DNA of 64,000 nt, from NCBI RefSeq assembly GCF_016702655.1, contig NZ_JADJDO010000006.1:62001-126000 (forward strand), written 5' to 3'. The notes under the pieces are model-generated. The model worked only from the letters and a program-made list of their open reading frames with translations. It was not told the DNA's origin and did no database searches. This stretch comes from Ideonella sp. GTDB taxonomy: Bacteria; Pseudomonadota; Gammaproteobacteria; Burkholderiales; Burkholderiaceae_C. Below, piece after piece: positions 1 through 6,670 of the stretch; the first letter of the stretch is position 1, and each line of letters starts with the position of its first letter. Made by a program: the position numbers and the translations under genes.

Positions 1-147
1 ACGGCGCGCCAGCGCACGGTGCGTGTGCAGGCCTTCATCGATTGGGTCGTGCCCGTGCTCGCGCGGCGCCTGGGCGCGCGCACCGGGATGGCGGCCGCAA
101 CGGCGCGGCGCGCGACCGTGGTCAGTGCTTGTCCGCCTCGGACGTGA
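1..147 (+). CDS. LysR-type transcriptional regulator, C-terminal fragment
   Basis: Only the last 48 codons lie inside the window; the gene begins to the left. The peptide contains RVQAFIDWVVPVLARRLG, which resembles the final helix typical of LysR-family effector-binding domains (R-x-F-I-D-W-x-x). The TGA stop is at 145-147. The coding end overlaps the convergent reductase gene by 26 bases, tail to tail. No DNA-binding domain is visible, so the call rests on a short C-terminal signature and is tentative. Confidence 0.5.
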   Translation, partial: TARQRTVRVQAFIDWVVPVLARRLGARTGMAAATARRATVVSACPPRT

Positions 148-1153
148 ACGCGTCGGCGTAGAACTCGTCGGCGGGCAGGCGGCAGCGGGCGACGAAGTCG
201 CGCCGTGCGGCATCGACCATCGCCGGCGTGCCGCAGGCGTAGACCTGGTGGCCGGCGAGGTCGGGGAGGTCGGCCATCACCGCTTCGTAGACGAGGCCGG
301 TGCGGCCGGTCCAGTCGTCGTCGGCGCGCGGCTCGGACAGCACCGGAATGAAGCGCAGCCAGGGCAGGCGCCGCGCGGCGTCGGCGGCCCAGGCAAGCTG
401 GTACAGGTCGGCGCGCGCGCGGCAGCCCCAGTAGAACGCAGCCGGGCGCGCATTGCCTTCGTGCTCGAGCTGCCCGACGATGGCCTTGATCGGCGCGAAG
501 CCGGTGCCCGAGGCGAGCAGCACCATCGGCAGCGGCGAATCCTCGCGCACGAAGAAGCTGCCGAACGGGCCTTCGAGGCGCAGGATTTCCTTGGCCTGCA
601 TCGCACCGAACACGTGGTCGGTGAACTTGCCGCCCGGCAGGTGGCGGATGTGCAGCTCGATGCCCGGCGCGGCGGCCTGGGTGTGCGGCGGGTTGGCGAT
701 CGAGTAGCTGCGCCGGCTGCCGCCCTGCAGGATGAACTCGACATACTGGCCGGCGCGGTAGCGAAACACCTCGTTGGCGGGCAACTGCAACTGCAGGATC
801 GCGACGTCGGGCGCGGCGCGCTCGATGCTCGTCACGCGGCTCGGCATCTTGCGCGGCGGGAAGTCACCCGCGCCGACGACATTGCGCGCCTCGATCACGA
901 GGTCGGTCTGCGACGCTGCGCAGCAGGGCAGGATCAGCCCCGCGGCCTCCTCGTCGGCGTTGAGCGCCTTTGCCTGGTGCGCGCCGTGGATCACGCGCCC
1001 TTCGAGCAGGCGGCTCTTGCACGAGCCGCAGGCGCCATCCCTGCAGCCGTAGGGCAGGCCCACGCCGGCGCGGATCGCGGCCTGCAGCACGGGTTCTTCG
1101 CGCTCGACCTGGAAGCTGCGCCCGCTCGGCTGCAGGGTCACGGTAAACGTCAT
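122..1153 (-). CDS. 2Fe-2S ferredoxin/FAD/NAD(P)H reductase (CDP-6-deoxy-delta-3,4-glucoseen reductase-like)
   Basis: This 343-residue flavoprotein should pass electrons from NAD(P)H through FAD to a plant-type 2Fe-2S centre. The N-terminal ferredoxin domain has C37, C42 and C45 in the loop YGCRDGACGSC and C77/C78 as fourth ligand. The FAD domain shows RSYSIANPP. The nucleotide domain has LLASGTGFAPI and ends with the YACGTPAMV motif. Proteins of this build are annotated in Burkholderiales as CDP-6-deoxy-delta-3,4-glucoseen reductase (AscD-like), but the actual partner oxygenase or sugar is unknown. The reading frame stays open upstream; the ATG at 1153 was chosen because the ferredoxin fold begins right there. 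It is divergent from the SDR gene, with 43 bp between starts. Confidence 0.85.
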   Translation of the reverse strand: MTFTVTLQPSGRSFQVEREEPVLQAAIRAGVGLPYGCRDGACGSCKSRLLEGRVIHGAHQAKALNADEEAAGLILPCCAASQTDLVIEARNVVGAGDFPPRKMPSRVTSIERAAPDVAILQLQLPANEVFRYRAGQYVEFILQGGSRRSYSIANPPHTQAAAPGIELHIRHLPGGKFTDHVFGAMQAKEILRLEGPFGSFFVREDSPLPMVLLASGTGFAPIKAIVGQLEHEGNARPAAFYWGCRARADLYQLAWAADAARRLPWLRFIPVLSEPRADDDWTGRTGLVYEAVMADLPDLAGHQVYACGTPAMVDAARRDFVARCRLPADEFYADAFTSEADKH

Positions 1154-1196
1154 GATGGGCGGTGGTCCGGTCTGTCGATCGAATAAGCTGCGCGGG

Positions 1197-2093
1197 ATGC
1201 GAGATTCTGCCCCCAGCCGCGCCCTGCGCCGGCCACGCCTGCTGATCGTCGGTTGCGGCGACGTGGGCATGCGCGTCGTGCGCCTGCTCGGGCGCCGCTA
1301 CCGGGTGCTCGCGCTGACCTCGAGCGCCGAGCGCTGCGCCGAGCTGCGCGCGGCGGGTGTCGTGCCGCTCGTCGGCGACCTCGACGACGCGCCGACGCTG
1401 GCCCGGCTGGCCGGGCTCGCCGACGCGGTGCTGCACCTCGCGCCGCCCGCCGCCGGCGGGCCGCAAGACCTGCGCACCGCACGCCTGCTGCAGGCACTGG
1501 CGCGCCATGGCCGCCTGCGCAAACTGGTCTATGCCAGCACCAGCGGCGTCTATGGCGACGCCGGCGGCGCGTTCTTCGACGAGACGCGCGCCGTCGATCC
1601 GGCCACCGATCGCGCCCGGCGCCGCGTCGATGCCGAGCGGCGCGTGCGCTGGTTCGGGCGCGCGTTCGGTGTGCGCGTCAGCGTGCTGCGCATTCCCGGC
1701 ATCTACGCGACCGACCGGCCGGGCGGCCACCCGCGCGAGCGCCTGGCGCGCGGCGCGCCGGTGCTGCGTGCCGAGGACGACGTCTACACCAACCACATCC
1801 ACGCCGACGACCTGGCGCGCGCCTGCATCGCCGCGCTGCAACGCGGCCTGCCGCAGCGCATCGTCAACGTCTGCGACGACACCGATCTGAAGATGGGCGA
1901 CTACTTCGACCTCGCGGCGCGCATCTGCGGCATGCCGCCACCGCCGCGCGTGAGCCGCGCGCAGGCGCAAGCCCAGCTTGCGCCCATGCAACTCTCGTTC
2001 ATGAGCGAGTCGCGCCGGCTAGCCAACCGCCGCATGAAGCGCGAGCTGCGCTTGAGGCTGCGCTATCCGACGGTGGCGCAGGGGCTGGCCTGA
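1197..2093 (+). CDS. NAD-dependent epimerase/dehydratase (extended SDR family)
   Basis: A 298-residue SDR protein. The Rossmann nucleotide-binding loop is near residue 16 (VGCGDVGMRV), and the active-site region carries YASTSGVYGD, the Ser/Tyr motif of extended SDRs. It resembles the YeeZ-like group of NAD(P)-binding proteins of unknown substrate. The start ATG at 1197 is followed by a basic stretch before the Rossmann strand. The frame continues upstream to 1152, but that would overlap the divergent reductase start. The stop is one base from the stop of the convergent rhomboid gene, so the two share a terminator-less junction. Confidence 0.8.
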   Translation: MRDSAPSRALRRPRLLIVGCGDVGMRVVRLLGRRYRVLALTSSAERCAELRAAGVVPLVGDLDDAPTLARLAGLADAVLHLAPPAAGGPQDLRTARLLQALARHGRLRKLVYASTSGVYGDAGGAFFDETRAVDPATDRARRRVDAERRVRWFGRAFGVRVSVLRIPGIYATDRPGGHPRERLARGAPVLRAEDDVYTNHIHADDLARACIAALQRGLPQRIVNVCDDTDLKMGDYFDLAARICGMPPPPRVSRAQAQAQLAPMQLSFMSESRRLANRRMKRELRLRLRYPTVAQGLA

Positions 2094-2094
2094 A

Positions 2095-2691
2095 CTATCG
2101 GCGCCGCCCGAATGGCGCCTGCCCGCGCCAGTAGCGGATCATCAGCCAGCCGCCGAGCATGCCACCCAGGTGCGCGAAGTGCGCGACGCCCGAGGCGGTG
2201 CCGGTCACGCCGAGGAAGAGCTCGAGCCCGCCGAAGACCATCACGAAGGTCTTGGCCTTCATCGGGATCGGCGGGAAGAGCGGCATGATGGTCCGGTTGG
2301 GAAACATCATGCCGAAGGCGAGCAGCAGGCCGAACAGGCCGCCCGACGCGCCGACGGTGGGGAAGGGCGAGCCGAGCAGCAGGTTGACGACGAGCTGCAT
2401 GCCCGCCGCGCTGAGGATGCTCGCGGCATAGAACTGCATGAAGCGCTTCGGACCCCAGATGCGCTCGAGTTCAGCGCCGAACATCCACAGGCCGAGCATG
2501 TTGAAGAACAGATGCATCATGCTGCCGTGCAGGAAGGCATAGGTCGCGACCTGGTAGGGCTGGAAGTTCGTTCCCAGCGGCCAGAGCGCAAACCACTGGC
2601 TCAGCATGCCGCCAAGCAGGAACTGGTCGACGACGAAGATCGCCACGTTGGCGATCAGCAGGGCCTGGGTGACGGGTGGCATGGGCGGCAT
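2095..2691 (-). CDS. rhomboid family intramembrane serine protease
   Basis: A 198-residue polytopic membrane protein with the rhomboid core: HGSMMHLFFNM with the conserved histidines, the WMFG/E-R region, the catalytic GASGGLFG motif (serine within GxSG) and a later histidine in SGVAHFAHLGG. It should cleave transmembrane helices inside the inner membrane; its substrate is unknown. The start at 2691 has AGGAAA nine bases upstream; a second in-frame ATG lies at 2682. The frame stays open up to 2895 through the tRNA gene, but that extension is not real coding sequence. Confidence 0.85.
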   Translation of the reverse strand: MPPMPPVTQALLIANVAIFVVDQFLLGGMLSQWFALWPLGTNFQPYQVATYAFLHGSMMHLFFNMLGLWMFGAELERIWGPKRFMQFYAASILSAAGMQLVVNLLLGSPFPTVGASGGLFGLLLAFGMMFPNRTIMPLFPPIPMKAKTFVMVFGGLELFLGVTGTASGVAHFAHLGGMLGGWLMIRYWRGQAPFGRRR

Positions 2692-2737
2692 GCGCGGGCT
2701 TTCCTGTGGGGGTGGCAGGCGGGCGCGGCCCTGGCCG

Positions 2738-2822
2738 TGGTGCCTCGGGTCGGAATCGAACCGACACTCCTCGCGGAACGGGATTTTGAGTCCCGCGCGT
2801 CTACCAATTTCGCCACCGAGGC
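2738..2822 (-). tRNA. tRNA-Leu (anticodon CAA)
   Basis: An 85-nt tRNA on the minus strand. The acceptor stem GCCTCGG pairs with CCGAGGC and is followed by an encoded CCA. The D arm reads GGCGAAATTGGTAGACGC, typical of tRNA-Leu. The anticodon stem CGGGA/TCCCG encloses the loop CTCAAAA, giving anticodon CAA for UUG codons. A long variable arm (TTCCGCGAGGAG region) and a T arm GTCGGTTCGATTCCGAC complete the class II shape. It lies between the rhomboid gene and cysM. Confidence 0.95.
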
Positions 2823-2914
2823 CGGGTGCCGGGAGACCCGGCGAGCGAGCGCGAATTATTGCATGCAGGTCGCGCGCCGCCCCGCGGCCTGACACAATCC
2901 CGCGAGGAGGTTCG

Positions 2915-3820
2915 ATGACTGATTACAAGACTATCGAGGACGTGATCGGCGCAACGCCGCTGGTGCGCCTCGCGCGCCTGCCGGGGGCCGACAACGAGCG
3001 CCGCGGCAACGTGATCCTCGGCAAGCTCGAGGGCAACAACCCGGCCGGATCGGTGAAGGACAGGCCCGCGATCAGCATGATCCGCCGTGCCGAGGAGCGC
3101 GGCGAGATCAAGCCCGGCGACACGCTGATCGAGGCCACCTCCGGCAATACCGGCATCGCGCTCGCGATGGCGGCGGCGATCCGCGGTTACCGCATGCTGC
3201 TCGTGATGCCCGAAGACCTGTCGGTCGAGCGCGCGCAGACGATGAAGGCCTTCGGCGCCGAACTCATCCTGACGCCGCGTTCGGGCGGCATGGAGTACGC
3301 GCGCGACCTGGCCGAGCAGATGCAGCGCGAGGGCAAGGGCCGCGTGCTCGACCAGTTTGCCAACGAGGACAACCCGCGCGTGCACTTCGAGACCACCGGG
3401 CCCGAGATCTGGCGCGACACGGGGGGCCGCATCACGCACTTCGTGAGCGCGATGGGAACGACCGGCACCATCACCGGCGTCTCGCGCTATCTGCGGCAGC
3501 ACCAGCCCGCGCCGCGCATCGTCGGCGCGCAGCCAGCCGAGGGCTCGCGCATCCCGGGCATCCGCAAGTGGCCCGAGGCTTACCTGCCGAAGATCTACGA
3601 CGCCGCTGCGGTCGACGAGATGGTCTACGTGAGCCAGGCCGACGCCGAGGACATGGCGCGCCGCCTGGCGCGCGAGGAGGGCATATTCGCCGGCATCTCG
3701 GCGGCCGGTGCGTGCTGGGTTGCGCTGCAGGTCGCGCGCAGCGTGGAGAACGCGACCATCGTCTTCATCGTCTGCGATCGCGGCGACCGCTACCTCTCGA
3801 CCGGCGTCTTTCCGGCGTGA
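2915..3820 (+). CDS. cysM: cysteine synthase B (O-acetylserine sulfhydrylase, CysM)
   Basis: A 301-residue PLP enzyme that makes cysteine from O-acetylserine and sulfide, or S-sulfocysteine from thiosulfate. The PLP lysine is K48 in NNPAGSVKDR. The substrate loop TSGNTG is at 75-80, and the phosphate-binding GTTGT loop (AMGTTGTITG) follows in the middle. The short length and the E-G-S/PGIRKWP region favour CysM over CysK. The start at 2915 is preceded by GAGGAGG. The Nudix gene follows within 5 bp, so the two probably share a transcript with tusA, giving a small sulfur-related cluster. Confidence 0.93.
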   Translation: MTDYKTIEDVIGATPLVRLARLPGADNERRGNVILGKLEGNNPAGSVKDRPAISMIRRAEERGEIKPGDTLIEATSGNTGIALAMAAAIRGYRMLLVMPEDLSVERAQTMKAFGAELILTPRSGGMEYARDLAEQMQREGKGRVLDQFANEDNPRVHFETTGPEIWRDTGGRITHFVSAMGTTGTITGVSRYLRQHQPAPRIVGAQPAEGSRIPGIRKWPEAYLPKIYDAAAVDEMVYVSQADAEDMARRLAREEGIFAGISAAGACWVALQVARSVENATIVFIVCDRGDRYLSTGVFPA

Positions 3821-3825
3821 CGTCC

Positions 3826-4374
3826 ATGATGCGCTACGACTTCCGCTTCTGCCCGCACTGCGCGAGCGAGCTCGCGCCAATCGCCGCCGAAGAAGACGGC
3901 GGCGCCAAGACGCGCCTGCGCTGCGCGGCTTGCGGCTACACGCACTGGAACAACCCGACGCCGGTGCTGGCCGCGGTGATCGAGTGCGCCGACCGCGACG
4001 GCCAGTTGCTGCTGGCGCGCAACGCCGCCTGGAGCGGGCGCTTGTTCGGCCTCGTCACCGGCTTCATGGAGGCGGGAGAATCGCCGCAGGAGGGCATCGC
4101 ACGCGAAGTGGCGGAAGAGACCTCGCTCGAAGTCGATGCGCTCTCGATCATCGGCGTGTACGACTTCCAGCGCATGAACCAGGTCATCATCGCCTACCAC
4201 GCGCTCGCGCGCGGCGAGATCCGGCTCTCGCCCGAACTCGCCGAGTACCGCCTGTTCAGGCCCGAGGACGTGCGCTGTTGGCGCGCAGGCACCGGCTATG
4301 CGCTGGCAGACTGGCTGCGCACGCGCGGCCACGAGCCGCGCTGGATCGAGTTGCCGTCGCGCGCTGCAACCTAG
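3826..4374 (+). CDS. Nudix hydrolase with N-terminal zinc ribbon
   Basis: A 182-residue protein. An N-terminal zinc ribbon (CPHC ... CAAC) is followed by a Nudix domain with the full box GFMEAGESPQEGIAREVAEE. It should hydrolyse a nucleoside diphosphate linked to another group, perhaps NAD(H)-like, as in NudC; the substrate is not readable. Two adjacent ATGs (3826 and 3829) are possible. It sits 5 bp after cysM and 32 bp before tusA on the same strand. A second zinc-ribbon Nudix protein is encoded at 40692-41237, so the window holds two paralogues of this architecture. Confidence 0.85.
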   Translation: MMRYDFRFCPHCASELAPIAAEEDGGAKTRLRCAACGYTHWNNPTPVLAAVIECADRDGQLLLARNAAWSGRLFGLVTGFMEAGESPQEGIAREVAEETSLEVDALSIIGVYDFQRMNQVIIAYHALARGEIRLSPELAEYRLFRPEDVRCWRAGTGYALADWLRTRGHEPRWIELPSRAAT

Positions 4375-4406
4375 AATCGATGCCCAGAGCAAGGATCGCG
4401 AAATTG

Positions 4407-4637
4407 ATGACGGACGCCCACAAAGAAGTCGATGCGCGCGGACTGAACTGCCCGCTGCCGATCCTCAAGGCCAAGAAGGCGCTGGCCGACATGGCGAGCG
4501 GCGACCTGCTGCGCATCGTCGCGACCGACCCGGGCTCGATGCGCGACTTCCAGGCCTTCGCGCGCCAGACCGGCAACGAGCTCGTCGAGCAGGTGGTGCA
4601 GGGCGACGAGTTCGTGCACCTGCTGCGGCGCAGATAG
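4407..4637 (+). CDS. tusA: sulfurtransferase TusA family protein
   Basis: A 76-residue SirA/TusA-fold protein that relays persulfide sulfur, classically for 2-thiouridine in tRNA. The catalytic cysteine is C15 in the signature DARGLNCPLPILKAKKAL. The later DPGSMRDFQAF segment matches the family. The start at 4407 has AAGGA about 11 bases upstream; an upstream in-frame ATG at 4380 would add nine basic residues and is less likely. It follows the Nudix gene and cysM, consistent with a sulfur-handling transcript. Confidence 0.92.
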   Translation: MTDAHKEVDARGLNCPLPILKAKKALADMASGDLLRIVATDPGSMRDFQAFARQTGNELVEQVVQGDEFVHLLRRR

Positions 4638-4639
4638 GC

Positions 4640-4787
4640 CCTCAGTCGGCCTCAGCCCGCCAAGCCGACTGAGCGCCCCTCGGGGGCAGCGACAACCGAA
4701 GGTTGCGGCGCAGGCTCACATCGCGAAGCGATGTGAAGGCGCGAAGCGCCGGCCGCAGCCAACGCAGTGAGCTTGGGGCGGTCATCC
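4640..4787. repeat. composite GC-rich intergenic repeat containing a REP-like hairpin
   Basis: This spacer between tusA and galU has no coding potential and is built of repeat modules. The 5' part has paired AGTCGGC.../GCCGACT arms and a CCCCTCGGGGG core. The 4691-4772 part contains the hairpin TCACATCGCGAAGCGATGTGA and a second hairpin GGCGCGAAGCGCC. Related copies occur at 18097-18187 (inverted), 31317-31360 and 52501-52533. Confidence 0.7.
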
Positions 4788-4788
4788 C

Positions 4789-5655
4789 TCAGATCTCCAG
4801 CCCCTTCAGGAATTCGCGGAACCCCGGGCCGAGCTCGGGGTGGGTAAGCGCGAGTTCGACGTTGGCCTGCAGAAACCCTTCCTTGCTGCCGCAGTCGTAA
4901 CGCTTGCCCTGGTAGCGGTAGGCAAAGACCTTCTCGCGCCGCAGCAGGCCCGAGATGCCGTCGGTGAGCTGGATTTCGCCTCCCACGCCGCGCTGCTGGT
5001 TGGCGATCTCGCGCATCACGCCCGGCGTCAGGATGTAGCGTCCCGCGACGCCCAGCCGCGACGGCGCGTCTTCGGGCGCGGGCTTCTCGACGATGCGCGT
5101 GACGTCGAGCATGCGCTCGCTGACCTGCGTGCCGGCGACGATGCCGTAGCGCCGGGTGTGTTCGGGCGGCACCTCCTGCACGGCCAGGATCGAGGCGTGC
5201 CACTCGTCGAACTGCTCGACCATCTGCGCCAGCACCGGTGGCTGGCCCACCATCAGGTCGTCGGCCAGCAGCACCGCGAACGGCTCATTGCCGATCAGGC
5301 GCTGCGCGCACAGCACCGCGTGGCCGAGACCGAGCGCCTGCGCCTGGCGCACGTAGACGCACTCCATGTCGTCGGGTTTGACGCTGCGTACCACGTCCAG
5401 CAGTTCACGCTTACCCGCCTGTTCGAGGGCTATCTCCAATTCGAAAGTCATGTCAAAGTGATCTTCGATGGGCCGCTTGTGGCGGCCGGTGACGAAGATC
5501 ATCTCCCGCACGCCGGCGGCATAGGCTTCCTCGACGGCGTACTGGATCAGCGGTTTGTCCACCACCGGCAGCATTTCCTTTGGCTGTGCCTTGGTGGCGG
5601 GCAGGAAGCGGGTGCCGAGGCCGGCAACGGGAAAGATCGCCTTGTTGACAAGCAT
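4789..5655 (-). CDS. galU: UTP--glucose-1-phosphate uridylyltransferase
   Basis: A 288-residue nucleotidyltransferase that makes UDP-glucose from UTP and glucose-1-phosphate for envelope polysaccharides. The N terminus has the nucleotide-binding signature GLGTRFLPATKAQPKEM. The middle has LADDLMVG (metal-binding acidic pair) and IVEKP. The C terminus has GKRYDCGSKEGFLQANV, characteristic of bacterial GalU. The length is normal. The start at 5655 lies 81 bp from the divergent dehydrogenase start. The phosphohexomutase at 9677 could supply its sugar-phosphate substrate. Confidence 0.95.
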   Translation of the reverse strand: MLVNKAIFPVAGLGTRFLPATKAQPKEMLPVVDKPLIQYAVEEAYAAGVREMIFVTGRHKRPIEDHFDMTFELEIALEQAGKRELLDVVRSVKPDDMECVYVRQAQALGLGHAVLCAQRLIGNEPFAVLLADDLMVGQPPVLAQMVEQFDEWHASILAVQEVPPEHTRRYGIVAGTQVSERMLDVTRIVEKPAPEDAPSRLGVAGRYILTPGVMREIANQQRGVGGEIQLTDGISGLLRREKVFAYRYQGKRYDCGSKEGFLQANVELALTHPELGPGFREFLKGLEI

Positions 5656-5736
5656 GTACTTACAATTTCGAGTGGGTTGCGGCTCATTGTGGCATGCCCG
5701 GATCGAGGGGCCTTCCACGGAAATGCCGCGCGCCGA

Positions 5737-6657
5737 ATGGACTTGCTGATTGCCGAGACGCTCGAGCCCGAGGTGATCACCTGGCTCGAGACGCGCCATT
5801 CGCTGCGCTATGCGCCCCAGCTCGCGCAGGACCCGCGCGGTTTCCGCCAGGGCCTGTATGACGTTCGTGGCCTGATCGTGCCGGCGGCACTGGCGGTCGA
5901 CGCCAACCTGCTCCAGCATGCGCCGCGGCTGCGCGCCGTCGGCCGCGTCAGCGCCGGTGCGGAGAACATCGACCTCGAGGCCTGCACCGAGGCCGGGGTC
6001 GAGGTCGTGCGCTGCCTGACGGCGTCGGCGCCGGCCGAGGCCGAGTTCATGCTGCAGGCGCTGCTGTCGCTGCTGCGGCGCTTCCCGGTCGTGGGCCCGG
6101 GCGGCCAACTCGCCGGGCGCGAGCTCTCGGCCTGCACCGTGGGGCTCGTCGGCATGGCGCCGGCGGCGCGGTCGATGGCCCAGATGCTGGCGGGCTTCGA
6201 GACCCGGCTCGTCGGCTACGACCCGGCGCTGCATACCAGCGACAGCGTCTGGGAGCGCTGGCGCGTCGAGCCGCTGGGCCTGCGCGAACTGCTCCAGGAG
6301 GCCGACGCGGTGTGCGTGCAGCTGCCCTACTTCAGCCGCTACCGCGGCCTGCTCGGCGAACGCTTCCTGCCCTTCTGCCGGCCCGACCAGGTGATCGTCA
6401 GCATCTCGCACTCGGCGCTGTTCGACGAGAACTGGCTCGCCGACGCGCTCGCGACCGATCGCATTGCAGCCGTGTGGCTCGACAGCGTCGAGCCGGGCTT
6501 GCTCGACCCGGGGCGCCCGCTGCACGGCATCGAGACGCTGCAGGTCTCGCCGCGCGTCGCGAGCACGACGCGCGAGTCGCACCTGCGCAGCGCGTGGGCG
6601 GTGGCCAAGCGCATCGACGAATTGCTGCGGCCGGACCTGCAGGCGCAGGCGGGCTGA
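5737..6657 (+). CDS. D-isomer-specific 2-hydroxyacid dehydrogenase family protein
   Basis: A 306-residue protein related to phosphoglycerate dehydrogenase and hydroxyacid dehydrogenases. An N-terminal substrate domain (GRVSAGAENIDLEACTEAG) is followed by the NAD-binding region. The usual glycine-rich GxGxxG loop is eroded to VGLVGMAPAARSMA, and the canonical RG-x-V-D-x2-L segment reads ISHSALFDENWL. The catalytic Arg, Glu and His positions are therefore hard to place, and activity may be altered or lost. The start at 5737 follows a purine-rich CGGAAATG region. It is convergent with valS, with 13 bp between stops. Confidence 0.7.
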   Translation: MDLLIAETLEPEVITWLETRHSLRYAPQLAQDPRGFRQGLYDVRGLIVPAALAVDANLLQHAPRLRAVGRVSAGAENIDLEACTEAGVEVVRCLTASAPAEAEFMLQALLSLLRRFPVVGPGGQLAGRELSACTVGLVGMAPAARSMAQMLAGFETRLVGYDPALHTSDSVWERWRVEPLGLRELLQEADAVCVQLPYFSRYRGLLGERFLPFCRPDQVIVSISHSALFDENWLADALATDRIAAVWLDSVEPGLLDPGRPLHGIETLQVSPRVASTTRESHLRSAWAVAKRIDELLRPDLQAQAG

Positions 6658-6670
6658 GCGCTGCGCGCGC

